Under the pieces are notes generated by a model. It made no database searches, had not been told where the DNA came from, and saw nothing but the letters and a program-made list of their open reading frames with translations. Position numbers and translations under genes: made by a program. Below, piece after piece: positions 1 to 6,359 of a stretch of DNA of 21,053 nt. The stretch spans positions 1-21,053 of the forward strand of contig JAITUD010000389.1 in assembly GCA_031286555.1 (NCBI GenBank). The letters run 5' to 3'. Numbering within the stretch: position 1 is the stretch's first letter; each line of letters starts with the position of its first letter. The DNA is from Microbacterium sp. Lineage in GTDB: Bacteria; Actinomycetota; Actinomycetes; Actinomycetales; Microbacteriaceae.

Positions 1-1397
1 GCGTTCCCGAGTTCGGATGCCGCGGCCTGCGCCTTCTCGAGGTCGAGGTCGGCGACCACGACGCAGGCGCCCTCGGCGGCGAGCCGGGTCGCGGTGGCCT
101 TGCCGATGCCGGACGCCGCGCCGGTGACGAAGGCGACCCGGCCCTGGTGCGACTTGGGCTTCGGCATCCGCTGCAGCTTTGCCTCTTCGAGCGCCCAGTA
201 CTCGATGCGGAACTTCTCGGCATCCGAGATGGGGGCGTAGGTCGAGAGCGCCTCGGCTCCGCGCATGACGTTGATGGCGTTCACGTAGAACTCGCCGGCC
301 ACGCGCGCAGTCTGCTTGTTCGCACCGTACGAGAACATCCCGACGCCGGGGATCAGCACGATCAGCGGGTCCGCGCCGCGGATGGCGGGGGAGGAGGCGT
401 CCGCGTGCGCGTCGTAATACGCCTGGTAGTCGGCCCGGTACTCGGCGTGCAGCTCATGCAGCCGTGCGATCTGCTCCTCGGCGGATGCCGTGGTGGGCAG
501 ATCCAGGATGAGGGGCTTTACCTTGGTGCGCAGGAAATGGTCGGGGCAGCTGGTGCCCAGCGCGGCCAGCGACGGCGCCTTCTCGGATGCCAGGAATTCG
601 AGCACCGCGTCGGAGCCGGTGTAGTGGCCGAGCATGGGCTTGTCGGTCGACGCGATGCCGCGGATCGTCGGGGCGAGGGCGGCGGCACGGGCGCGGCGAT
701 CGGCCTCGGGCAGTGCTTCGTAGCCGGTGCGCACGCCGCCGAACGGCTGCGCCTTGCCATTCGACGCGATGTACGCGGCCGCGGTGTCGATGATCCAGAG
801 CGAGTTCGCCTCGGCCTCATCGCTCGTCTCCCCCCAGGCGGTGATGCCGTGGCCGCCGAGGATGCAGCCGATCGCCCGTGGGTTGGCAGCCTTGATCTCT
901 GCGATGTCGAGGCCGAGCCGGAAGCCGGGCCGACGCCACGGCACCCACACGACCTTCTCGCCGAAGATCGTCGTGGTGAGGGTCTCGCCGTCGGCGGCGG
1001 TCGCGATCGCGATGCCGCTGTCGGGATGCAGGTGGTCGACATGAGCGGCGTCGACCAGCCCGTGCATGGCGGTGTCGATCGAGGGGGCGGCTCCGCCCTT
1101 GCCGTGCAGGCAGTAGTCGAAGGCGGCGACCATCTCGTCCTCGCGGTCGACGCCCGGGTAGACGCCGGTGAGCGCGCGCAGTCGGTCCAGGCGCAGCACG
1201 GCGAGACCCGGCTCCTTCAGGGTGCCGAGGTCTCCGCCGGAGCCTTTGACCCACAGCAGTTCCACCGGCTGCCCGGTGACGGGGTCGGTCTCGACACCCT
1301 TCGCCGACGTGTTGCCGCCAGCGTAGTTCGTGTTCTTCGGATCGGCGCCCAGGCGGTTCGAACGTGCGAGCAGGGCGGCGGCGGTGGGGTTGGTCAT
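1..1397 (-). CDS. Bifunctional rhamnulose-1-phosphate aldolase / short-chain dehydrogenase (3' end beyond window)
   Basis: The reading frame opens at the ATG at 1397 (on the minus strand a GAAGGAA Shine-Dalgarno lies 8 nt upstream) and has no stop before the left edge, so about 465 residues are visible. The N-terminal part is a class II aldolase domain: NYAGGNTS near residue 24, a histidine cluster HVDHLHPD (H122 and H124 are likely zinc ligands) and GGHG around H183. At about residue 435 an SDR Rossmann motif TGAASGIG begins. This two-domain architecture is known to cleave L-rhamnulose-1-phosphate to DHAP and L-lactaldehyde, with the dehydrogenase part acting on lactaldehyde. Family members are roughly 680 residues, so the last 200 or so are missing here. 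It lies 29 nt downstream of the rhamnose isomerase in the same operon. The kinase that makes its substrate is not in view and may lie beyond the left edge. Confidence 0.93.
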   Translation of the reverse strand, partial: MTNPTAAALLARSNRLGADPKNTNYAGGNTSAKGVETDPVTGQPVELLWVKGSGGDLGTLKEPGLAVLRLDRLRALTGVYPGVDREDEMVAAFDYCLHGKGGAAPSIDTAMHGLVDAAHVDHLHPDSGIAIATAADGETLTTTIFGEKVVWVPWRRPGFRLGLDIAEIKAANPRAIGCILGGHGITAWGETSDEAEANSLWIIDTAAAYIASNGKAQPFGGVRTGYEALPEADRRARAAALAPTIRGIASTDKPMLGHYTGSDAVLEFLASEKAPSLAALGTSCPDHFLRTKVKPLILDLPTTASAEEQIARLHELHAEYRADYQAYYDAHADASSPAIRGADPLIVLIPGVGMFSYGANKQTARVAGEFYVNAINVMRGAEALSTYAPISDAEKFRIEYWALEEAKLQRMPKPKSHQGRVAFVTGAASGIGKATATRLAAEGACVVVADLDLEKAQAAASELGN

Positions 1398-1426
1398 AGC
1401 GGGGTTCCTTCTGTCTTCGAGGGCGC

Positions 1427-2590
1427 TCACGCGCCCCAGCCGGCCTGCGTGCCGCCGACGCGGTCGGCTGCGATGCGCTGCTGGTAGCCGGATGCCGCAT
1501 ACGCGGCCATCGGGTCGGCGGGCAGTCCGCGCGACTCGCGCCAGTCGGCGAGCGCCGGACGCACGTCGGTGTAGAACGCGTCCATGAAGACCGCGTTGGC
1601 GGCGAGCACGTCGTTCGCGGTCTGCGCGGCGGCGAGGGCCTCGCGATCGACGAGCAGCGCGCGGGCGGTCATCTCCTGCACGTTCAGCACCGAGCGGATC
1701 TGGCCGGGGATCTTGTCCTCGATGTTGTGGCACTGGTCGAGCATGAACGCCACCTCGGGGTTGTTCAGGCCGCCTCCGCGGATCACCTCGAACAGGATGC
1801 GGAACAGCTGGAACGGGTCGGCGGCGCCGACGATCAGGTCGTCGTCGGCGTAGAAGCGCGAGTTGAAGTCGAACGATCCGAGCTTGCCGAGACGCAGCAG
1901 CTGCATGACGATGAACTCGATGTTCGTGCCGGGGGCGTGGTGCCCGGTATCGAGGCACACCATCGCCTTGTCTCCCAGCGCGGCCACCTGTGCGTAGCTC
2001 GTCCCCCAGTCGGGGACGTCGGTGTGGTAGAACGACGGCTCGAAGAACTTGTACTCCAGCACCAGTCGCTGGTCGTCGCCGAGGCGGGCGTAGATCTTCT
2101 GCAGCGAGTCCTGCAGGCGTTCCTGGCGGGCGCGCATGTCGTTCTGGCCGGGATAGTTCGAGCCCTCGGCGAGCCAGATCTTCAGGTCGCGCGAGCCGGT
2201 GGCGTGCATGACGTCGATGCAGGCGAAGTGGTGGTCGATCGCCTTCTGCCGGATCGTGTCGTCCTCGTGCGTGAGGGCGCCGAACTTGTAGTCCTCGTCC
2301 TGGAAGGTGTTCGAGTTGACGGTGCCCAGGGCGACACCATGGTCCTCGGCGTGGCGGCGCAGGTCGTCGAAGTCGCACATGTCCCAGGGGATGTGCAGGG
2401 CTACGACCGGCGCCAGCGCGGTGTGCTTGTGCACCTGTGCGGCATCGGCGATCTTCTCGAACGGATCGCGCGGGGTTCCGGGCGTGCCGAACACGCGGAA
2501 GCGTGTGCCGGAGTTGCCGAAGGCCCACGAGGGGAGCTCGATCGCCTGGCGTTCGAGCTCGGACAGGATCGTCGGGGACAGAGTGCTCAT
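1427..2590 (-). CDS. rhaI: L-rhamnose isomerase (actinobacterial RhaI type)
   Basis: This 387-residue TIM-barrel isomerase converts L-rhamnose to L-rhamnulose in the cytoplasm. Recognisable blocks are HIPWD (66-70), WLAEGSNYPGQND (139-151), LEYKFFEPS (178-186), CLDTGHHAPG (212-221), ADDDL (248-252) and MLDQCHN (283-289). Aligned from memory with Pseudomonas stutzeri rhamnose isomerase, E179, D214, H217, D249 and D251 match metal-site residues E219, D254, H257, D289 and D291. D241 sits where that enzyme has the metal ligand His281. The ATG at 2590 overlaps the mutarotase stop by 4 nt, indicating translational coupling. It is a different family from the E. coli RhaA arrangement, and no kinase is adjacent. 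Confidence 0.95.
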   Translation of the reverse strand: MSTLSPTILSELERQAIELPSWAFGNSGTRFRVFGTPGTPRDPFEKIADAAQVHKHTALAPVVALHIPWDMCDFDDLRRHAEDHGVALGTVNSNTFQDEDYKFGALTHEDDTIRQKAIDHHFACIDVMHATGSRDLKIWLAEGSNYPGQNDMRARQERLQDSLQKIYARLGDDQRLVLEYKFFEPSFYHTDVPDWGTSYAQVAALGDKAMVCLDTGHHAPGTNIEFIVMQLLRLGKLGSFDFNSRFYADDDLIVGAADPFQLFRILFEVIRGGGLNNPEVAFMLDQCHNIEDKIPGQIRSVLNVQEMTARALLVDREALAAAQTANDVLAANAVFMDAFYTDVRPALADWRESRGLPADPMAAYAASGYQQRIAADRVGGTQAGWGA

Positions 2591-2949
2591 GATGCGGTGC
2601 TTTCTGTGAGCGGGTCGTGTGCGGTGCGCTGGTCATGCAGATTGAAGATCTCGGTCAGCCCGATGGCGGCCTGGTCGGCCCGGCCGCCCAGGCCGATGAA
2701 GAATCGGGCCATCTCCGCCTCCCATCGCGCAGCGATGGGAGATGCGGCGAGATACGCCTGTGCGGCAGGGTCGTCATCGGTCTCGTAGTAGCCGATCAGC
2801 AGTCCCCCCTTACCGAGGAAGAGCGAATAGTTGCGCCGGCCGGATGCCGCGATCTCGGCGAGCATCTCGGACCGTACCGGGGAGTGCTGTTCGAGGTACT
2901 CGTCCTGCAGCTCGGGGCGGAGCTGCAGCTGGAAGCAGACTCTGGTCAT
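2587..2949 (-). CDS. rhaM: L-rhamnose mutarotase
   Basis: This 120-residue protein fits the short RhaM/RhaU family (usually about 100-115 residues), which interconverts alpha and beta L-rhamnopyranose so that the isomerase receives the right anomer. Visible family features are the start MTRVCFQLQL, DEYLEQHSPV with the conserved His at about 23, the NYSLFL block, and GYYETDD before a helical C-terminal half (RWEAEMARFF). The ATG at 2949 overlaps the permease stop by 4 nt (ATGA), and the gene's own stop overlaps the isomerase start by 4 nt. A longer in-frame extension to 3060 exists but is out-of-phase permease sequence, so it is rejected. Confidence 0.92.
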   Translation of the reverse strand: MTRVCFQLQLRPELQDEYLEQHSPVRSEMLAEIAASGRRNYSLFLGKGGLLIGYYETDDDPAAQAYLAASPIAARWEAEMARFFIGLGGRADQAAIGLTEIFNLHDQRTAHDPLTESTAS

Positions 2950-3857
2950 CCCTTCACCGCTCCGCTGGTCATGCCTTCCTGGATCTGCCGGTTGAAGAAG
3001 ATGTACATGATCAGCGGCGGGATCGTGATGAGCAGGATGTTGGCGAACAGCAGGTTCCACTGACTGACCGACTGCGACTGGAAGTTGTACAGCGTCAACT
3101 GGACGGTGGCGTTCTCATCGCCGGGCAGGAAGTACAGCGGCCCGGTGAAGTCGTTGAACACGGCGACGGACTGCACGACGATGACGGTGATGACGACCGG
3201 CTTGAGCAGGGGCAGCACGACCGAGAAGAACAGCCGCAGCGGCCCCGCCCCGTCGATGAGGGCGGCCTCGTCGAGTTCGCGGGGAATCGTCGCGACGAAG
3301 GCGCGGAACAGTAGGATGCAGAACGAGAGCCCGAAGGTCACCTCCACCAGGATCATGCCCGGCATGGTCTTGAACAGTCCCAGGCCCTGCAGCACCCAGA
3401 TCGTCGGGACGATCGCCGGCGGGACGATGAGGCCGGCCAGCACGAAGAAGTTCATCAGTCCGTTCCAGCGGGACTGGCGGCGCTGCAGCACGTAGCCGAC
3501 CATGCCGGCCAGGATCACCATCAGGGTGACACTGGCGACGGTCAGCACGGTGCTGTTGACGAAGGCGCGCAACAGCATGAAGTCACGCGTCTGGACGACT
3601 TCGGCGATGTTCTCGAAGAGCTGCCAGCCCTGCTGCGGGAGCGAGAACTCGAACAGCGATGCCTCTTGGGCGGTCTTCGACGCTGTGAGGAGGATGAAGG
3701 CGAACGGCACGATGAAGACCACGATCGAGGCGAGGATCGCGATGATCCCGGCCACGTAGCGGCTGAAGAACCTGCGTGCGGTCATACGGCGCCGGGGCTG
3801 ACGGGGAGGGGTCATGCCGGGGGAGGGCTGCGTCGTGAGGGTGCGCGTGAGGGTCAC
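2946..3857 (-). CDS. Carbohydrate ABC transporter permease, CUT1 MalG-like
   Basis: This inner-membrane permease subunit has 303 residues. After a basic N-terminus (RQPRRR) come about six hydrophobic segments, the first around GIIAILASIVVFIVPFAFIL. The cytoplasmic EAA loop that docks the ATPase is clear: ELDEAALIDGAGPLRLFF, followed by VVLPLLKP. The C-terminus FFNRQIQEGMTSGAVKG is typical of CUT1 MalG-type subunits. The start is taken as the GTG at 3857, whose GTGA overlaps the stop of the upstream permease by 4 nt. The frame stays open further upstream to 4604, but that part runs out of phase through the other permease gene. Given the operon, the substrate is probably L-rhamnose or rhamnose-containing oligosaccharides (inference). 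No ATPase gene is nearby. Confidence 0.93.
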   Translation of the reverse strand: MTLTRTLTTQPSPGMTPPRQPRRRMTARRFFSRYVAGIIAILASIVVFIVPFAFILLTASKTAQEASLFEFSLPQQGWQLFENIAEVVQTRDFMLLRAFVNSTVLTVASVTLMVILAGMVGYVLQRRQSRWNGLMNFFVLAGLIVPPAIVPTIWVLQGLGLFKTMPGMILVEVTFGLSFCILLFRAFVATIPRELDEAALIDGAGPLRLFFSVVLPLLKPVVITVIVVQSVAVFNDFTGPLYFLPGDENATVQLTLYNFQSQSVSQWNLLFANILLITIPPLIMYIFFNRQIQEGMTSGAVKG

Positions 3858-4768
3858 GATTCGACCTGCCTCTTGTTGAGGATGTGCGACACCGGCAGGA
3901 TGATCGCGGTGACGATGATGAAGAGCACGACGTTGCCGGCCGTGGACAGGCCGTAGAACCCCGCTTGGTACTGCTTGTAGATGACGGACCCGATCACGTC
4001 GCTGGTGAACCCGGGGCCGCCCTTGGTCATCGCCCAGATAAGCTCGAAGGAGCGCAGACCGCCGATCAGCGAGAGCAGGATCACGGTGCCCATGGCCGGC
4101 TGGACCAGCGGGAGCGTGATGTGCCGGAACCGCTGCCAGGCCGACGCGCCGTCGACCTTCGCCGCCTCGAAGAACTCCTGCGGGATCGCGACGAGGCCGG
4201 CGATGAAGATCAGGGTGGCGATGCCGACGCCCTTCCAGACGTCGACGAAGGCGACCGACATCAGTGCCCAGGCGGGGTCGGTCAGCCATCCGGGGCCCTC
4301 GATGCCGACGAGGGCCAGCGTCTGGTTGATGAGGCCGTCGAAGGGATCCATCAGGACCTTGAAGGTGACGCCGATGCCCACCGTCGAGACGAGCACCGGG
4401 AAGAAGACCGTGGTGCGCAGATAACCGCGGCCCAGGATCGTTGTCGTCAGCAGCAGGGCGAGGGCCAGGCCGAGCACCACCTTGAGCGCGGAAGTGACGA
4501 TGCCGTAGACGAAGGTGTTGATGAACCCCTGCATGAGCATGGGCTCGGTGAAGAACTGGACGTAGTTGGCGAAGCCGATGAAGTCGATGTCGAACAGCGT
4601 CCACCGCGTGAGGCTGAAATAGAACGACGCGATGGTCGGCACCCCGAACAGCACGACGTAGAGCACACCGGTCGGGACGTAGAACCAGGTCGGATACGGG
4701 CTCTTGCCTCTTCTTCGGCTGCGTCGGGTGGGGGCTGTCCGAGGGGCTTCCCAGGTCGCTGCGGTCAT
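3854..4768 (-). CDS. Carbohydrate ABC transporter permease, CUT1 MalF-like
   Basis: This permease partner has 304 residues, with a basic N-terminus (RRSRRRGKS) and a first membrane segment WFYVPTGVLYVVLFGVPTI followed by SFYFSLTRW, which is characteristic of MalF-like CUT1 proteins. The EAA loop is EFFEAAKVDGASAWQRFRHI followed by TLPLVQP. The start chosen is the ATG at 4768, preceded by GAAGGA 9 nt upstream on the minus strand. An in-frame ATG at 4794 also exists but lies inside the hairpin region and adds unconserved residues. It would form a heterodimer with the downstream MalG-like subunit and receive sugar from the binding lipoprotein encoded upstream. Its stop overlaps the next gene's GTG. 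Confidence 0.93.
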   Translation of the reverse strand: MTAATWEAPRTAPTRRSRRRGKSPYPTWFYVPTGVLYVVLFGVPTIASFYFSLTRWTLFDIDFIGFANYVQFFTEPMLMQGFINTFVYGIVTSALKVVLGLALALLLTTTILGRGYLRTTVFFPVLVSTVGIGVTFKVLMDPFDGLINQTLALVGIEGPGWLTDPAWALMSVAFVDVWKGVGIATLIFIAGLVAIPQEFFEAAKVDGASAWQRFRHITLPLVQPAMGTVILLSLIGGLRSFELIWAMTKGGPGFTSDVIGSVIYKQYQAGFYGLSTAGNVVLFIIVTAIILPVSHILNKRQVES

Positions 4769-4795
4769 CGTCCGTCGTCCTTCAAGTCGGGTCAT

Positions 4796-4828
4796 GGGGT
4801 GCGCAGGGCGAAGGCCATTGCGCACCCC
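4796..4828 (-). promoter_or_regulatory. Intercistronic mRNA hairpin between binding-protein and permease genes
   Basis: GGGGTGCGCA (4796-4805) is perfectly complementary to TGCGCACCCC (4819-4828). The 13-nt loop can itself fold as GGC-CTTC-GCC. There is no T-run, so it is unlikely to be a strong terminator. In other ABC operons a structure at this place stabilises the upstream binding-protein message, giving more binding protein than permease. Applying that role here is inference. Confidence 0.65.
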
Positions 4829-4844
4829 AGGGCAGGTCGAGTGC

Positions 4845-6161
4845 TTACCAGCCTTCGATGCCGAGCTGCTGGGCCTGCTTCTTCACGTCCTCGTCGTAGA
4901 GCGCCGCGCCGTCCTCCGCGCTGCGGATGCCGGAGCCGACCTCCACGAGGATGTTCTCCAGGTTCGGGCCCTTGATCGGCGAGAGGTACTCGAGCGCGGT
5001 TCCCGAGCGGCCGTCGTCGATGTAGCTCTGCATCTCGGTGAGCATGACGGGGACGTCATCGGGCAGTTCGCAGGTGCTGATCGCGTAGGGACCGGAGGGC
5101 TGGATGTACTCGTTCTGGATGTCGCAGCCGCCCTTCGAGGTGATGAAGGCCAGGAGCTTCTTCGCCGCCGCGAGCTTGTCGCCCTCGGTCGTCTTGGGGA
5201 TGTACATGGCGTTGGGCAGCCACACCGTCAGGTTGGTGTCTTCCGCCTTCTGCGCCGGAACCGGGAAGACGCCGACGTCGTTGATGTTGTCGGGGTAGTT
5301 CTGCTTCAGCGAAGCGATCGCGCCGGTCTGCATGGGGTAGTGGGCACCCTCGCCCTTGGCGAGCATCCCGATGCCCTTGTCGAAGCGGGCCGAGGCGAAG
5401 TCCTTGTTCAGCCACCCCTCGTCGTGCGAGATCTGCAGGTCGAGGAACCCCTGCAGCGCGGGCTGGTCGGCGAACTTCTTCTTGCCCGCGGTGTATCCAT
5501 CGGCCCACTTCGGGTCCTGCGCGAGCACGTTCGCGAAGTCGCCGAGGACGTAGAGCTGGCTGCTGAAGGTGTCGCCGTAGGTCTGGATGACCGCGGTCTT
5601 GCCGGCGGCCTTGATCTTGTCGTTGTTCGCGGCGTACTCGGCCCAGTCCGTGGGGACTTGCAGCCCGAGGTCGGCGTAGATCTTCTTGCTGTAGAGGATG
5701 CCGCCCGCCTGGGTGGAGCCCCATGGGGCGCCGTAGGTGCCGTTCTTCGTGGACACCGACTCGATCATGGACTTGTCGACGTCCTTCATCCATGCCTCAT
5801 CGGACAGGTCGACGAGCGTCTGGTCCGGGTTGAGCGCCTGCAGCAGCGACCCGGAGTTGTAGAAGAACACGTCGTTCATCTCTCCGGTGGCCAGCTTCGT
5901 CTTGGTGAGGTTGTCGCCTTCGGTGCCGGCCGGCTGGGTCTCCAGTTTGACGGTGATGCCGGGGTTCTCGTCCTCGAACGCGGCGATGAGGGCATCGGCC
6001 GCGGTGGTGTCGTCCTCAGCCATCGGCATGAGGAGGGAGATCTTCACGTCGCCGTCGGATGCCCCGGAGCCGCCCGAACTGCACGCGGCGAGAGGAAGGG
6101 AGAGGGCGGCGACGCCGAGTAGGGCGACGGCCACGCGGCGCGAACGATGATTGCGGGTCAT
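4845..6161 (-). CDS. Sugar ABC transporter substrate-binding lipoprotein (CUT1)
   Basis: This extracytoplasmic binding protein has 438 residues and is the first gene of the leftward operon. A basic N-terminus (RNHRSRR) and hydrophobic stretch end in a lipobox LAAC with the lipid-modified Cys at 27, followed by a Ser/Gly-rich linker. The mature part has the type 1 solute-binding pattern: KISLLMPMAEDD, ALIAAFEDENPGITVKLE, WGSTQAGGILYSKKIYADLG and GKGIGMLAKGEGAHYP-like segments. The start is the ATG at 6161, with AAAGG about 10 nt upstream. The frame stays open to 6236, but that would place the start at the transcription start and operator. The ligand is most likely rhamnose or a rhamnosylated oligosaccharide, judged from its neighbours rather than from binding residues. 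Confidence 0.94.
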   Translation of the reverse strand: MTRNHRSRRVAVALLGVAALSLPLAACSSGGSGASDGDVKISLLMPMAEDDTTAADALIAAFEDENPGITVKLETQPAGTEGDNLTKTKLATGEMNDVFFYNSGSLLQALNPDQTLVDLSDEAWMKDVDKSMIESVSTKNGTYGAPWGSTQAGGILYSKKIYADLGLQVPTDWAEYAANNDKIKAAGKTAVIQTYGDTFSSQLYVLGDFANVLAQDPKWADGYTAGKKKFADQPALQGFLDLQISHDEGWLNKDFASARFDKGIGMLAKGEGAHYPMQTGAIASLKQNYPDNINDVGVFPVPAQKAEDTNLTVWLPNAMYIPKTTEGDKLAAAKKLLAFITSKGGCDIQNEYIQPSGPYAISTCELPDDVPVMLTEMQSYIDDGRSGTALEYLSPIKGPNLENILVEVGSGIRSAEDGAALYDEDVKKQAQQLGIEGW

Positions 6162-6222
6162 GTCTTGGGTGCCTTTCGTGAGGGGAGCTTCGTTGCTGAC
6201 GCAGTCACAGAACGGTTCGCTG

Positions 6223-6236
6223 TTGAAACCATTCAA
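6223..6236. promoter_or_regulatory. Candidate LacI-family operator at the leftward promoter
   Basis: TTGAAACCATTCAA is a 14-bp imperfect palindrome (outer five pairs perfect) of the TGAA-N4-TTCA form bound by many LacI-family repressors. It begins immediately downstream of the predicted leftward transcription start (about 6237), where a bound repressor would block initiation. It shares both half-sites with the second palindrome at 6302-6315. Confidence 0.65.
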
Positions 6237-6243
6237 TTCCGGT

Positions 6244-6273
6244 ACGGTAGTGGGCGCCGTCCACGTCTGTCAA
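6244..6273 (-). promoter_or_regulatory. Promoter of the leftward rhamnose operon
   Basis: Read on the minus strand, a perfect TTGACA -35 (6273-6268) is followed after 18 bp by TACCGT (6249-6244), which fits the actinobacterial TAnnnT -10. The predicted start of transcription is about 6237, giving a leader of roughly 75 nt before the ATG at 6161. Confidence 0.7.
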
Positions 6274-6288
6274 CTCGTCCGACACGGT

Positions 6289-6318
6289 TTGACAGCGAGC
6301 GATGAATCGATTCATGAT
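6289..6318 (+). promoter_or_regulatory. Promoter of the alpha-L-rhamnosidase gene
   Basis: A perfect TTGACA (6289-6294) is followed after 18 bp by CATGAT (6313-6318), four of six matches to the consensus -10. The ATG at 6360 lies about 35 nt after the expected start of transcription. The palindrome 6302-6315 fills the spacer and touches the -10. Confidence 0.65.
6302..6315. promoter_or_regulatory. Candidate LacI-family operator at the rhamnosidase promoter
   Basis: ATGAATCGATTCAT is a perfect 14-bp palindrome with a central CG, the typical design of LacI-family operators where the hinge-helix leucine inserts at the central CG step. It lies between the -35 and -10 boxes and overlaps the -10. 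The linked LacI-type gene at 9260 is the obvious candidate regulator (inference). Confidence 0.72.
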
Positions 6319-6359
6319 CTTGGGACAGATCCAGCCCGCTCACACCGAGGAGAGCACCA

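Noticed and set aside
3858..4604. Upstream extension of the MalG-like permease frame (total 552 codons)
   Set aside because: The extra part is an out-of-phase reading of the MalF-like permease gene, and the GTGA overlap at 3857 is the natural start.
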